Shown: piece after piece, positions 13,341 to 26,058 of the stretch
How the letters are laid out: each line of letters opens with the position of its first letter
How positions within the stretch are numbered: the first letter of the stretch is position 1
Assembly (NCBI GenBank): GCA_964017155.1
Contig: OZ024862.1
Coordinates: forward strand, 36,909,675 to 36,973,674
DNA: 64,000 nucleotides
Origin: Oasisia sp. SBJ-2009
Lineage: Eukaryota > Annelida > Polychaeta > Sabellida > Siboglinidae
Direction of reading: 5' to 3'
Made by a program: the position numbers and the translations under genes
Notes under the pieces: model-generated
What the model saw: the letters and a program-made list of their open reading frames with translations, nothing else
What the model was told of the DNA's origin: nothing
The model's database searches: none

Positions 13341-14586
13341 CATGCTAATTAGTGTGTGTATAAGTACCCCTTCGTTTTTATGAAATAAACAAGACATTAG
13401 ACAAAAATAGCGTTTTCGATAGCTGAAACGCCAACCACATATCTGAGTTATCGTGACATCCGGAAAAGATTGTAGCTTGAACTTCTCGTTTGATCGAATA
13501 TGAACGGTGAGATCGACCTTTTAGCCGTACATGTTTTACCTAGATATTTAGATGCGAATGCTAGCAGTTTACTATAGTCGCAATTCTTCGATGTTTCGCT
13601 GGGTTTGTTTTGGGTCAAACATGTGTCGCCCGCGTATGTATGCGACCGACTTATTAATGAAACGGGGAAGTACAGAAAGGACCGTAGAAAGACGGAAACA
13701 GCGGCTGATCACGTACGTTAATTTGGGAGAAGGGCTCATGGACTTTATGTCCCAAGTCACATATGTCCTGAACGATATGTACTAAGTTTGTAATTTGGTC
13801 TTTATGTTACTTTTGCACTTTAGAGTTAAGATATGTTGATGATATATTAGCAATAATGCTGGCCGTCTTTGTAGAACATTGGATGTTCATTGCTTTTTTT
13901 AAATGTTACTTAGTATATTTAGTTTTGCAACAAATCGACCACAAATGTTAGGACATAAGTGACTTAAGACATAATGTCTGTAACTCTGGAAAGGTTATAG
14001 ACTTGTGGAATTAACCGAAATATACGACCGGCATTACAAGTGAAATAGACTTCGCCAAATATATTCTAGATAGGTACATAATATGTTATTACTCGGCTTC
14101 AACCATTTTCACGTAGTTTTAATGTTGCGCGTGCCAGATGACAAAATATTTGTTTTTTGATATCACATGTGGCGACGGTATTGTGCGGTGGCGCGGCCGG
14201 CTTAGCCTTAAATTTAGCCCTTACCTTTCCCGAATGGACATAGCTCACTACGCCTACCGTAGTTCCGGCCCGTGCCTTGGGATTGTCATACTATTGTACC
14301 AAACCCCTTGCCCTAGGACACCCATATGAGCGTGCATGGCTGCATGCATGGTACATGCATGCGGTGTGTATGTTATAATAACGTGTCATATGCTGGCCAC
14401 ATCCACTACGTTTTGGTAAATGACATGCCGGCAGTGGACATCCTGATAACAGAATGTTTTGGTAAAACTAATGAAAACAATTAAAGTATGTCGTTATTTC
14501 GTTCTTTTGCACTGCCACCTACGGAAATTCATTGATGTTTGCAGAAATTAATTCAGAATACAAGTAACATTAACAGTTTTATCTAG
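13341..14586. other. Intronic insertion, no recognisable content
   Basis: Sequence between the end of the exon-2 unit and the zinc-finger exon at 14587. Short open frames at 13552-13785 (+) and 14138-14329 (+) have no recognisable motif. A few TATA-like and palindromic words occur (for example tgcatgcatggtacatgcat near 14340). I see no gene. Confidence 0.5.
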
Positions 14587-14823
14587 GTAAAAGGCACAAA
14601 AAGCAGTAGTAGGCGAAAACTGCCACTCACGAAAGGCAAAGTCAAAAGTCTCGTCAAGAAAACAAAATCAGTGGACTGCTTAGTATGTGACGAGAATTAC
14701 GCCGACAGCAGGTTGCATGAACAGTGGATCCAGTGTCAGATGTGCCTCAGATGGGCACACACTGAATGCACCACAGACGACGACACATATCTGGGTCACT
14801 TGTGCGACTCTGACAGCGAGTAG
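14587..14823 (+). CDS. C-terminal PHD-like zinc-finger exon, probably transposase-derived
   Basis: An open frame of 78 codons plus TAG starts directly after tttatctag, a plausible phase-0 acceptor. A basic stretch (SSSRRKLPLTKGK, SLVKKTK) is followed by DCLVCDENY, EQWIQCQMCLRWAHTEC and LGHLCDSDSE-stop. The Cys4-His-Cys pattern C-x2-C...W-x-x-C-x2-C-x4-H-x-x-C resembles the terminal PHD-like finger found in several pogo/Tigger and piggyBac-type transposases and their domesticated relatives. The last CxxC pair is incomplete (only HLC is seen). No transposase catalytic sequence is visible upstream within 1.2 kb. It is either a relic or a 3' exon of another transcript nested in the host gene's intron. 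AATAAA occurs near 15090. Confidence 0.5.
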   Translation, partial: VKGTKSSSRRKLPLTKGKVKSLVKKTKSVDCLVCDENYADSRLHEQWIQCQMCLRWAHTECTTDDDTYLGHLCDSDSE

Positions 14824-15248
14824 GCCTTATTCGTCAGGTTCCTGTCGTTGCCGATCTGATGATATATGTCATACTAGTCTTGTTTTTAATTTCGATTTTC
14901 ATCTTTCTTTTTAATTTTATTGTGGAAAGGAATACCTAACGAGTGTGCATAATTGCCTATTGCATTCACAATATGCGTTTCATCAGATACTTAGTTAAAA
15001 CATGCGACTAATTACTGGGCCTACTATTTGGCAATAATAAATAACCATCACATGTTTGTAATCGAAATGATTGTTATTGCAATTTCTGGTAATAAAACTA
15101 TGTTTTGTTTGGTCAGATACTGTGTTTAAAAGCTGATCTCCAAAACGGAATGTACTATATATGCAATGATACATCGTTATTATTAAGTCTCAAATAATGT
15201 ATATAGCTTACAGAAAGCAGTAGCATCAATTGTGTAATTTTATGTTGT

Positions 15249-15338
15249 GTTACAACTTACCCCAATGGTAAAACATACGTGTTACAACTTACCCCGTACT
15301 TTGTTACAACTTACCCCGAATCGGGGTAAGTTGTAACA
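15249..15338. repeat. Direct and inverted repeats of gttacaacttacccc
   Basis: Three direct copies of gttacaacttacccc (15249-15263, 15281-15295, 15303-15317) are followed by the inverse ggggtaagttgtaac (15323-15337). The last two form a perfect hairpin, arms 15302-15319 and 15321-15338 around one A. A related tgttacaactagcccc lies near 15500. This looks like terminal inverted repeats of a DNA transposon collapsed on itself. Confidence 0.7.
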
Positions 15339-15789
15339 CTTTAGGACACCTCACATAATACACCATACCGTAAATGTGAAATATCCCAGACAATTAATTA
15401 TCTCCAATTAACTGCGGGAGATATGTGAGGACCTTTTGGCATAAAAAAAAGTTTCGATCGGTTACGAAACCCTCCCGCAATCCTGAAATATGTTGTTTTT
15501 GTTACAACTAGCCCCGGCCTCCCCTAATTCGTATGAACATTGCTTTATGTACATTTTTATTGGGTCAATAAACACTTCCGATTCCGATTTATACGAAGGT
15601 TTGGTCTTGCACATTCGAGCTCAATATAAAAGCTTCTGAATCACTCTGATCGGAGGGGCGCTGGTAGATTTGATTGCGACACTACTTTATCCAATGTGCA
15701 AACAATCGCTAGATTGATGTTGCTATCGGTCGGATTTTCGTGCGCTAATGGAGAATCACCGGATGTTCTTCCTCACATAAAAGGCAAAG

Positions 15790-16112
15790 TAAACGCAAGT
15801 TCTCATGTAGCGTAGTATCCAGTCCTCAGGACCGGTCAAAGCGCTTTACCCTTTAATTCCCTGACAGACCTGTTCACTCAGACACCTTCTCGGCTTCTCA
15901 GGTAAGCATCCAGCCATATGCTACAATTAATGCGCGGATGCTGCCCGTACACACACGCACCAATTGCTATATCCAGGTACTCATTTATACATTTGAGTAA
16001 ACTAGAGCAATGTAGACTGATAAAACTTGCCCAAGATTTGAACACCGCAGCGCAGGGTTCGAACCCGGGTTCTCGTAGTCGAGAGTCTAATGCGCTACCT
16101 CTGAGCCATTGC
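15790..16112 (-). mobile_element. tRNA-derived SINE, antisense
   Basis: On the minus strand a tRNA-like head begins at about 16112. It has an A box (tggctcagaggtagcgc) and a perfect B box (gggttcgaaccc, at about 16058-16069). The head continues into ttcaaatcttgggcaagttt and an unrelated body reaching about 15790, with ctgaggactggatacta near its end. The acceptor stem does not pair well, so this is a retroposon head and not a functional tRNA gene. The apparent anticodon is CTC (Glu-like), with low certainty. Confidence 0.7.
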
Positions 16113-16399
16113 GCATTTGTCCCACAGCCTTATATTCTGTATCACCAAAGACACGAGATTCCCTACGACTCCTATAACTCCCAGTTGCGTAATTGTCATT
16201 AGGGTTCACAAAGGTGGATGCATTTGGATCAAGATAGCCTTGAGATGCAGCAGTGTACTCAGGGGCTTCGATAGAACCAATCACAGCGCTGGGTGTGTAA
16301 GCAACGGCCGACGCCAATAGAAGATAATATGTGTTCATCGCAGCAGTAAAGTGCGCAGAGTGTTGGTCCTCTCGTATGTTACAGAAACACTCGGGACGC

Positions 16400-16876
16400 T
16401 GTATCGCTTACATTTTTCTGGCGTTAAAAACGTTCCGATTGACGTTTCTGCGCATGCGCAATAAATGTAAAATCATCAATGTGCAGCGAAAGGACAAAGC
16501 ATTTGTGGCATAAATACTATGGGTTGTTCGTTGGGATGTATATAACTTCTCAGCGAAGTTATTTGTCGCAAATTAACGCGAGGCAAACAAGTTTTGAGGC
16601 ATATTTTGATGGCAAGCGTAAATCACGTGACTGTAGTGCGCCATAATCCGTGACAATTATTTATATACAAAAAAACGTAATATTTTATTGCATTGAACGA
16701 CATTTTAAGAAACTCTTCACATTAATCATCACAGGAGAGTTAACGAACAACCCGTGGCATTTATACCGAAAATGCTTTGTCGTTTCACTGGACATTGATT
16801 ATTTTACATTTATTGCGCATGCGCAGAAACGTCAATCGGAACGTTTTTAACGATCGGAAAAATGTAAGCGCGACAA
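16400..16876. mobile_element. Foldback MITE with long terminal inverted repeats
   Basis: The left end (cgcttacatttttctggcgt, then taaaaacgttccgattgacg and tttctgcgcatgcgcaataa) is mirrored at the right end, which reads ttattgcgcatgcgcagaaa, cgtcaatcggaacgttttta and aaaaatgtaagcgcg. The inverted arms are at least 85 bp, probably near 120 bp, around a centre with no coding capacity. Short open frames inside are not genes. A second, rearranged copy lies at 18806-19716, and a small piece lies near 32440-32480. Confidence 0.8.
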
Positions 16877-16984
16877 TGCATATATACAACTCCTCGCCCT
16901 ACTTCAGTGTTGCCAAGAGTTCCCTAAATTCAAATTCCTCCTGAATATTTTCAAGTTGCCCAGCTGCTGCGTCCTTTGCCAGTA

Positions 16985-17470
16985 TCAAGCCACACTGTAG
17001 GTTAGATAAAAGAAAATATTCTCCTTCTCCCAGAGAACAATAAATAATTGGAATAATTTAAGTCATGATTATGTGAATGCCAGCAGTGTAAATATATTTA
17101 AAAATAAAATTGACAATTATCTGGCAAGGGCGGGCTATATCTAGGTTGAACACTTAAAGGTTTTAGAATTTTCTTTAACACTGATTATATTATTTATTCA
17201 CATATTTATTTTAAATAATTTATTATTATAACAAATTGTGTTAGTGTAGGACATTTATGTATTTATTTATTTTACTTGTATATTTTTAGAGACAACGTAT
17301 ACGTTTTATTTTACTTATGTATTTATAGAGACAACATATTTTAATTAGTAGCATTTTAGTGCATTTTATAATAGTGTATATTTATAATTTTAAGTGAACA
17401 CTCGACAAGCCATAGGCTTCATTGTTCACATGCCGTCTGGAGCTTGGTTCTGGACGGCAACTTGTTAAAC
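16985..17470 (+). mobile_element. CR1/jockey-like LINE 3' end
   Basis: The frame ending at TAG 17143-17145 reads SQRTINNWNNLSHDYVNASS, then VNIFKNKIDNYLARAGYI. This is the typical extreme C-terminus of a CR1/jockey-type ORF2 (xxWNxLPxxVVxAxSVxxFKxxLDxxL). The following 300 bp look like the 3' UTR. Strongly 5'-truncated, as usual for LINE insertions. Confidence 0.7.
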
Positions 17471-17621
17471 CTTGTTAAACCTATTTATTTGAGCTCTGCT
17501 TCTGTGCGTGTCTGGATTAGATTTCATTCCAGTTCACGTTCAATCCTCTCTTCTGCCAATTGCAGTGTTCGTCTTGCATTCGCTGTCTCTACAAGGAATC
17601 CTTTTAATAAATAATAATAAT

Positions 17622-17680
17622 AAAATACAATATTGATATAGCGCCATAATCACACGGTGCTCTATGGCGCTTTACAGTAC

Positions 17681-17720
<40 letters not shown>

Positions 17721-18230
17721 CTACAGAGTAATTAAAACATTACAATATTTAGTTAAATAATTTAAAAGCTAAACAACAATAGTCGTAAATTAAATTAAAG
17801 AGTAAAAATACAATTATATAATGCAATAAATAATTAATTAATATATTACGTAAAACCTATCAAATAATAATAAAGAAATAAATATATAGAATTAAGGGGA
17901 ATAAACAATAGTAAGCTTACGGATAACATGTACATTCATGGCATTAAAATAAATGAACTAGTCAGAATAAATATCTCATGCTATTAAAACGGTTGATAAG
18001 TCGATTTGTTGTCTACGTATTGCTGCCGGAACAGAAATGTCTTCAGTTGCCTTTGAAATTTGATGCAGGTAGCACTATTTCTAATGTTAACATTACATTT
18101 CGAATTTTGCCTTCCGTCACATTGTAGAATTCGCTGTGGACACATGAGAGACACTTTCCATTTCATCATGCCATCTGGTTGCATCAGTCCCTTCCATTTC
18201 AATACGTGAGGCCATACAAATGTCCAGCTT
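17622..18230. repeat. Interspersed repeat starting tatagcgcca
   Basis: Begins with an ATA/ATAA-rich stretch and gatatagcgccataatcaca, then ctatggcgctttacag and an (ATA)n tract. It ends with a segment containing acagaaatgtcttcagttgc. A second copy at 20376-20882 has the same order (ggtatagcgccac..., then caaatgtgtcttcagtagac). Class unknown; non-coding. Confidence 0.6.
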
Positions 18231-18242
18231 GGCACTGATATG

Positions 18243-18525
18243 CCTAGAGAGCGCGGGTGGTGTAGTGGTTACCACATCCGCCTACCACGGCGGCGGCACG
18301 GGTTCGATCCCCGGTACCGGCAGTTGTGATATAAAAATCTGGCTCTCAACATTGGGGACTTCAACATCCCTCGTGAATCGGAGAATCACGTTAATGTCGG
18401 TCCCGTCTCAAATTGGGACGTAAAAGAACCACTGAGCACGACAAGCACCCTGGCAGTGACCATCCTCGGTGACTCCTGCGTTAGCCTAAGATTGGGCTGT
18501 TTGGAATAAATAACCTGAGACCTGA
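18243..18525 (+). mobile_element. tRNA-derived SINE
   Basis: The head gagagcgcgggtggtgtagt, then ggttaccaca, contains an A box; the B box is gggttcgatcccc at 18300-18312. It continues into a SINE body with acattggggacttcaacatc and aaaagaaccactgagcacga and ends near ggaataaataacctgagacc. The head shape is tRNA-like, but the body shows it is a SINE. Confidence 0.75.
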
Positions 18526-18805
18526 GATTCCCAATCGTCAAACACGGCGAGTTAGATCACACTGACACTGAAATTCCCATGCTTACTTACTTGCAGTTCG
18601 AGTATCTTAATGCACACTAAGACGTTACTAATATAGATACACTAGGTAATTTTCAAACATTATCTAAATGTTATTTATTTGTGTTGACGGGGCAACTGCT
18701 GCGCCACCTTTGAAGCGCTCCAATTAAATTTTCATGCGTCGCCTCGACAAACATGGATTCCATGAACCCCTTCTTACCACGCTAGGTAGCGATGCCGATG
18801 GCGGT

Positions 18806-19716
<911 letters not shown>

Positions 19717-19719
19717 ACT

Positions 19720-20110
19720 CCGGTGTTGTGACTGTAAGACTGGCTTGTCAGACTTATTATCGTTATATTTTTACAAGATATAGAATCTGCGCCGAGTAGA
19801 TCTATAATGTAGACGTTCGCAAGTTCTCGGTGAAATAGCCCCCGAGTAGTCGCTCTTGTTGTTCACTGCGATAATGCACTTAAGACGTACCTTCATAGAA
19901 GAAGCAATTTGGTGTATTCGTCATGGCGCGCACAAGCAGGTGCGAGTTGCTATAGTGCCGTAGGTTGTCGATCTCTCATAAAGCACGTAACCGAAAAACC
20001 ACAGGATATCGACAGCTGATTAGTGTGCATACACTGCGACTGCGCATACTGGTTAAACTATTAACACACTCCACACCAGGACAGAAACGAACTGAATGGG
20101 CACCCGAGAG
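19720..20110. other. Unassigned intronic sequence
   Basis: Unique-looking sequence between the MITE and the resumed 5' flank of the exon-3 unit (agcgataacgttgctatttt near 20130). No open frame or repeat recognised. Confidence 0.4.
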
Positions 20111-20264
20111 AAAAATGAGAACAGTCTAGCGATAACGTTGCTATTTTGAACGTTGATCGCCTAATTTCTTTTCAATGCGAAATAAGAATATAGAGCACCT
20201 ATACACTGTCGTGTTTCATTTATTGATCAGCATACACCGTTGTTGTTTCCTTGCGATGTTTCAG

Positions 20265-20360
20265 TGCAATTCCCTTGCAACAAAAGGCCTAGGACGTGTA
20301 GAGGTGGAACAGCGTGTCTCGAGTTGCCGGGGGGAAAGTCTACCTGCATCGACCCACCAG
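20265..20360 (+). CDS. Half-EGF exon 3
   Basis: A 96-bp phase 1-1 exon with acceptor gtttcag (20263-20264) and donor CCAG|GTACAG. The module begins QFPC and contains CNKRPRTC, CRGGTAC and LELPGGKSTC, ending IDPPG. The F-P replaces the usual Y-P before the first Cys, and L-E-L replaces V-D-x. The 5' flank of the unit is intact; the 3' flank is split by a 0.5-kb repeat within 20 bp of the donor. Confidence 0.85.
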
Positions 20361-20375
20361 GTACAGAGTGATGAT

Positions 20376-20882
20376 AACAATAATACATTTATTTGGTATA
20401 GCGCCACATCCATAATCGTTCGTGTCGCTTCACAACATATCACAATTTAAAAGACATAACAAGATATATGTATACAATAAGACAAATACTAGTGTTTTAA
20501 AATAAATGTAAAAAAAAGATATGTATAGGTATATAAATAAATAAAATTAGTACGGCATTAATTAGCGTAGCACTTTTAAATAAATAAATAAATTACGAAT
20601 TAGTTATAAAATACATAATAATCGATCTAGTATATAATTACATCACAATGATACTGATAAATGATAGTATATGTATAATTAGTATTAGTAATAAATAGTG
20701 TAGTCTATGTTAAAAATTAATAATAATTACGTAACACTAATGCCAATAAATAAGTGTATACTTATGTATTGATAATATTACCAAATAATCTAATTATAAA
20801 ATAATAATGTTCATGTCGAATTACACTAAGAAGGAATACGAAACAAATGTGTCTTCAGTAGACGTTTGAAACTGGTGAGATT
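20376..20882. repeat. Second copy of the tatagcgcca repeat
   Basis: Inserted into the 3' flank of exon 3 shortly after the donor. It begins aacaataatacatttatttg, then gtatagcgccac. It ends gtcttcagtagacgtttgaa and cacgtcttaatgata, after which the unit flank resumes (tgttagtattcgtctggaca). The flanking words gatgata and aatgata may be remnants of a target-site duplication. AT-rich and non-coding. Confidence 0.65.
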
Positions 20883-21039
20883 GTCACGTCTTAATGATAT
20901 GTTAGTATTCGTCTGGACATACATAAGTGACTTGATCGTGTGCGTTTACAGAGATATCGTTTCAGTGTTCTTGTTGGAATGCAAACATAGTAATCAAAAC
21001 ACACCATTTACGTTATGCCAACATATCTTAGTCAAGTGA

Positions 21040-22530
21040 AATCATGCTGTCGGTGCCCGATGCGACAAATACTGCTTTGCTTCCATCACTTGACTATTGC
21101 TCTCCATTTATCTCTCTGCTCGGAGAGTGATGTCCATGAGTCGGTCTTTATGTCCCTCAGCTTCAGGTTTCTCTTGATGGTATCCTTGAACCGGAGACGA
21201 GGGTGCCCTCTCTTTCTGTGACCAGAATCTGTTATGGTAGCCTGTCTGGTGACATCCTAGATAAGATAAGATAAGATAAAGATAAATGTATTATTTGGCA
21301 ACTTTACGGTTGGATTGTTCACGTACATTCATACAAAAATCAATAATTCCATACAATATCATATTAATGTGCAATGTTAGCATATCTTCTTAAAAATAAA
21401 ATATCATCATTACACAATTTTTGTAGCGATTAGTTTTTGCCCTTGAGATAGGTAATTTGTTACACAACCTCAACGTATAATATGTCACACTTCGACCAAT
21501 TGGTACTAACGCATTCAGTTTGTGAATATCAGCTCTCTCATCAGTATCCGAGTAGTCTTGGTCTTAGCACTGAAGTGTGCGACGTTGAATATGTCAGCGC
21601 TCTGTCTATGTACACGCCATCTCCCATGTCTCGGAAAGCATCGTCGAACATTGCTGATAGGAATATGGTGAAGAGCATGTGGGCCAGTACACAATCTTGC
21701 TTGACCTCATTTGTAACACTGGACGTTTCCGAGACCAAGACTTCCCCTCCAACACTGACATTCGCCATAATTCCGGTATATAGAGCCTCGATCATAGCTG
21801 TGAACTTCTCTGGGCATCCATACTTCCTCAGTAGCTGCCGTAGCTCTGGAAGTGTTCACTCCATCTTGCCTCAACTCTCTTGCTATCAGAGAATGTATCC
21901 ATTACATATGTTGCTTTTAGGTGAACAGGTCCCTTCTTCGTGGGTCCCTACACTTCCTTCAGTCCACTGTAGAAGCCCTTCAAGTCGTTTCTGTCAGCAG
22001 CTCTCTGCAGCTCCACTGCGTCCCTTTCCAACCAGTCTGACTTCAGTGCACGGGTGCGTTTTTGTAGCAGCATGCAGGCATCTGTGTGTGCTGCAGTGGT
22101 GAATCTAGTGCTCCTGGCTTGCAACACTCTCTTGTGGGCTTGATGTCTTCTGTTCATAAGAGTCTGTAGCTCCTGGTCGTTGGGGTCGACCCAGTCCTGG
22201 TGTTTTCTATCTGGCTTGCCAAGATATGTCTTGGCTGTGTTGTATACGACCTGCTGCAGAGCTGCCCATTCCTCGTCTGGTGTTGAACTTCCCTTCTCCT
22301 CCCATTGAGCGAGAGCAATGCCCATATCCTGCTCAAAACTCCCCTGATGGTTGATGGTACTTAGTTTTGGTGTGTTTAGCTTGGTCGGCATACCTTTCCC
22401 CTGTGTGTTGTGCTTTTGTCATATTCTGAAAGCCACTTTTGAACTCATCATCTGGTGATCAGTCCAGCAGTTAGCTCCATGCGTGGCTGGGGTACTGTGG
22501 ATGTCCATCTTATCCCGACACCTTGTGATG
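21040..22530 (-). mobile_element. RTE-like LINE, antisense, with internal replacement
   Basis: The 3' end of the RTE-like element starts near 21040 and runs, on the minus strand, through the C-terminal block to 21256. A 280-bp foreign stretch with (gataa)n then replaces about 570 bp of the element. From about 21535 the ORF2 resumes with RT palm sequence (FLSAMFDDAFRDMGDGVYI) and GIMANVSVGGE, then the linker DMGIALAQWEEKGS, LGKPDRK and LMNRRHQAHKRV. The endonuclease half is mostly missing; the last recognisable piece is near 22500. Nonfunctional. It is inserted at the CA-repeat position of the exon-3/exon-4 intron. Confidence 0.85.
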
Positions 22531-22534
22531 AATG

Positions 22535-24290
22535 AATGAATGAATTTCTTTTGTAATCGTACCAAGCACATATGCAAACATTATGTTTACACAAAACATG
22601 TAACAATCAATTATATCATGTACGATTCCATCCAGAAAGCGGAGCCAATTAAGGCTGTTACCAGTTGGTTTAGATAATAATAATTACTATGAAACCATTT
22701 CTCATAAATTAATCTGGTCGCTGCCAAACCTACCACATGTGTATAAACAATAATGTTATGATAATACTTTCACGAATAACGCATACTTAGCGTTTTTATA
22801 ACTGACCAGGTATGTAAAACGTAACAGTAATATTCAATAACAAATGTTCAGTTAACATGTATAGCAAATGTGTAGTAATACCAACTACCGACAATGACAA
22901 GGATATAATTATATACGTATATGAACAGGTATTTTATATTGAATAAGCTTCAGCTAGCTCTTCATACCCGTTTACAACAATTGCTTTTAGTGATACTGCA
23001 ACACTTTTTATGGTTGTTTTTGCTGGATGGTAAACGAAATTCTGTTCCATATCAATGGATCTTTACATAAGAAACTGTTAGAAGATTTTACTCTTAGAGA
23101 AGTAAAAGGACGTATATGTGAGGCTTGTCTAGTTTCGTGAATGTGTATGTCATGGGTAAATATAAAAATATCGGATAAATAATCCTGTGAACATAATTAT
23201 GTATACTTTTTCCAATTTCCAGTTCGTATACATCATTCAATTTAATTTAGTTTAAGCACGTAAAGAGGGAGTGGGAATGTTCCCAATAATTTCGTTTATG
23301 TATGGAACGAACTATTGTTTGTTGGATAATAAATAATATTGTCAAGTACGTTTCATATGTAGACTCCCACAAGATGATTCCACATGTCAATTAAGGGTAA
23401 ACGAAAGTATAATAAATTGTTTTAAGGGCGGATACAGGAAGGTAGCTGTTAACTTTATTGATTACATATAGAGCACTTAATTTTTGCATTTGTTTATGTG
23501 TTCATGCCAATCATGTTTTTCATCAATATAAAGCCCTAGCAATTGTACACACTTCCTACGCTGGATAACTGTATTAGACATTGTTAAAATGACTTCTTTA
23601 TTCTCAGGAGGAAGGGATCTACAGAATAACATGCATTTCGTTTTGGAAATATTTAGAGATAATTTATTTGCACGAAATTAGTCAGCTTTACACAAAACGA
23701 GAGATCATTTATGCATATCATAAACAGGAGCGGATCAATTATAGACCCCTGCGGAAGCCTTATGTGATGTCCCGTTGACGCGAATCACTATTATTATATT
23801 TAACATATTGTTTCCGATTTGACATATAACTTCTAAACCATTTGAGAGGAGTACCCCTTATTCCATAAAATTCAAGTTTATATAATATGATTTGGTGATC
23901 AATTGTATCGAATGCTTTACTTAATCCAAGAACACACTAAGGACTACTGAATGCTTTACTTAAATCCAAGAAAACACAAAGGACCGAGTCTTTATTTTCC
24001 AAAGCTTTTATAACATCACTAAAAAGTGCGGTTATAGCATTTATTGTGAATGTTTTTCACGAAAACCATATTGGTTATTATTTCATATTTTATTAGTTTC
24101 AATGAAATGAAAAGTCCTTTTCTATACAACTGTTCCCAGTATTTTAGAAATTGAAGGTAAGAATGACATAGGTCTGTAATTGGAAATGTCGTCTTTAGCG
24201 TTTGAATTACGTTTAAGGCAATTCTGAAGATGATATGTAAATTGTTGTTTGGATTGAGGTATTGCAGTGGCGTGGTTTCGACCAACCTTT
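22535..24290 (-). mobile_element. CR1/L2-like LINE, antisense, 5'-truncated
   Basis: Reading the minus strand from 24220 gives NAKDDISNYRPMSFLPSISK, then NQYGFREKHS, a degraded [33 protein letters not shown] and SKTKCMLFC...VQLLGLYID. These are RT blocks in order. A four-base repeat (gaatgaatgaatgaat) at 22532-22549 marks the 3' tail. A short direct repeat (gaatgctttacttaa...ccaagaa) near 23910-23975 duplicates part of the palm region. Several stops; dead. Confidence 0.8.
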
Positions 24291-24532
24291 GTAAATGAAT
24301 TACATGTACACATACACACCCAACCACCGAACACCCAAAGCACCAACGACACAAACAGACACGTCCATTCAAAGTCTGTTATATTTAAATAAAGCATTTG
24401 TACGAAAATGTAAAGACAAATGCATACAGTGTAGCGACAATGTTGCTATTTTGAACGTTTGCAAATATATATTTTCTTGTTTTATTTGTTATACAGAATA
24501 CACCGTTTTTCTTTCATTGCGCAATGTTACAG

Positions 24533-24628
24533 GAAACTACCCTTGTGACATAAGACCGAGGGCGTGTGCAGGTGTTTCTATCTGCGTCAATCTGCCCGGG
24601 GGAACATCACGCTGTGAGGAGCCTATAG
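24533..24628 (+). CDS. Half-EGF exon 4
   Basis: A 96-bp phase 1-1 exon with acceptor gttacag (24531-24532) and donor ATAG|GTATAC. The module begins NYPC with CDIRPRAC, CAGVSIC and VNLPGGTSRC, ending EEPIG. The EEPIG ending is shared with exon 9 and resembles exon 7 (AEPIG), so these may share a more recent ancestor than with the EKPQG class. Its 3' intron contains the exceptional 600-bp CACA/CACT tract. Confidence 0.85.
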
Positions 24629-24738
24629 GTATACATAGAATTAAGTCATGTCAGTGTATCGTCGTATCAGTGTTTATGTTGGCATGCACATAATAGTAAT
24701 TAAAACATACCACTTCCGTTATGCTATCCGATTTTGTT

Positions 24739-25129
24739 ACACACACACTCACACTCACACTCACACACACTCACTCACTCACTCACTCACTCACTCATTC
24801 ACTCACTCACTCACTCACTCACTCACACGCACTCACTCACTCACTCACACACAAACTCACTCACTCACTCATACACCCTCACACACACACTCGCTCACAC
24901 ACTCACTCACCCACACACACACACACACACACACACTCACAAACACACACACACACACACACACTCACTTACTCACTCACTCACACAAACACACACACAC
25001 ACTCACTCACACACACACTCACACACACTCACACACACACTCACTCACTCACTCACACGCACTCACTCACTCACAAACTCATTCACTCACTCATACACAC
25101 TCACACAAACACTCGCTCACACACTCACT

Positions 25130-25182
<53 letters not shown>

Positions 25183-25287
25183 TCACTCACTCACACAAAC
25201 ACACACACACACTCACACTCACTCACACACACACTCACTCACACACACACACACACACACTCACTCACACACTCACACACACACACA

Positions 25288-25338
<51 letters not shown>
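24739..25338. repeat. 600-bp (CACA/CACT)n microsatellite in intron 4
   Basis: Interleaved runs of CACA and CACT, with segments about 360 bp apart that repeat in the same order (for example near 24825-24960 and 25055-25180), showing block duplication inside the microsatellite. All three forward frames are open and encode His-Thr-Ser-Leu repeats; these are not genes. Confidence 0.97.
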
Positions 25339-25340
<2 letters not shown>

Positions 25341-25502
25341 TTCCAAGTAGATTGTTTGTGATGTGTGTACGCGTCTTTGAACGTACTGGTCCTGGTGATA
25401 TAAATGCTAATGCCTAAAAATAATATATAGCAAATAGGCATGTCCTTGTTTTATATGTTGATCATAATACTCCTTTGTACTTTCCTATGCGCAATGTTTC
25501 AG

Positions 25503-25598
25503 AGAGCAACCCCTGTGCTAGTAGAGATACTCCGTGCAAAAGTGGAACTACGTGTGTCGAATTGCGAGGGGGCAGTTCAAACTGTCAGAAGCCACCAG
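25503..25598 (+). CDS. Half-EGF exon 5
   Basis: A 96-bp phase 1-1 exon with acceptor gtttcag (25501-25502) and donor CCAG|GTAAAA. The module reads SNPC, CASRDTPC, CKSGTTC, VELRGGSSNC and then QKPPG. It lacks the aromatic residue before P-C that most siblings have. Exons 5, 6 and 7 lie in the only stretch of three consecutive units free of large insertions. Confidence 0.85.
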
Positions 25599-26058
25599 GT
25601 AAAAAGTGATGATATGATATGTCAGTATTGGTCTAGACATACATGTCATTTGGTCGTGTGCGTATATAGATATATTGTTTCAGTGTTCATCTTGGCATGC
25701 AAATATAGTAATTAAGATTCACCATTTATGTTATGCCAACATATGTTATTGTGTACATGTATCCACGCTTACATACACACACGCACACGCATGCGCACAT
25801 ACAAATCCAACCATCGACCGCGACAGGCACAGCAACTACAACAGAAACAGACTTGTCCAATGAAAAAGAATGTAATACTTAGATAATGTATTCATACGAA
25901 AATTGAATAATATTCCTACAGTTTAGCAACATGGAAGTAATTTTGGGCGTTTATCGCATAATTTTGTCAATGCGAAATGATAATATATAGAGCAAATATA
26001 AATGTTTTATTTGTTGATCATAACACACCGTTGTTCTTTCCATTGCACGCTGTTCCAG

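Noticed and set aside
16041..16112. Functional tRNA gene on the minus strand
   Set aside because: A and B boxes are good, but the acceptor stem does not pair and a SINE body continues from it.
18243..18320. Functional tRNA gene on the plus strand
   Set aside because: tRNA-like head continues into a SINE tail; stems are imperfect.
24648..25417. Three overlapping His/Thr/Ser frames of 209-237 codons
   Set aside because: CACA/CACT microsatellite in an intron; all frames are open.
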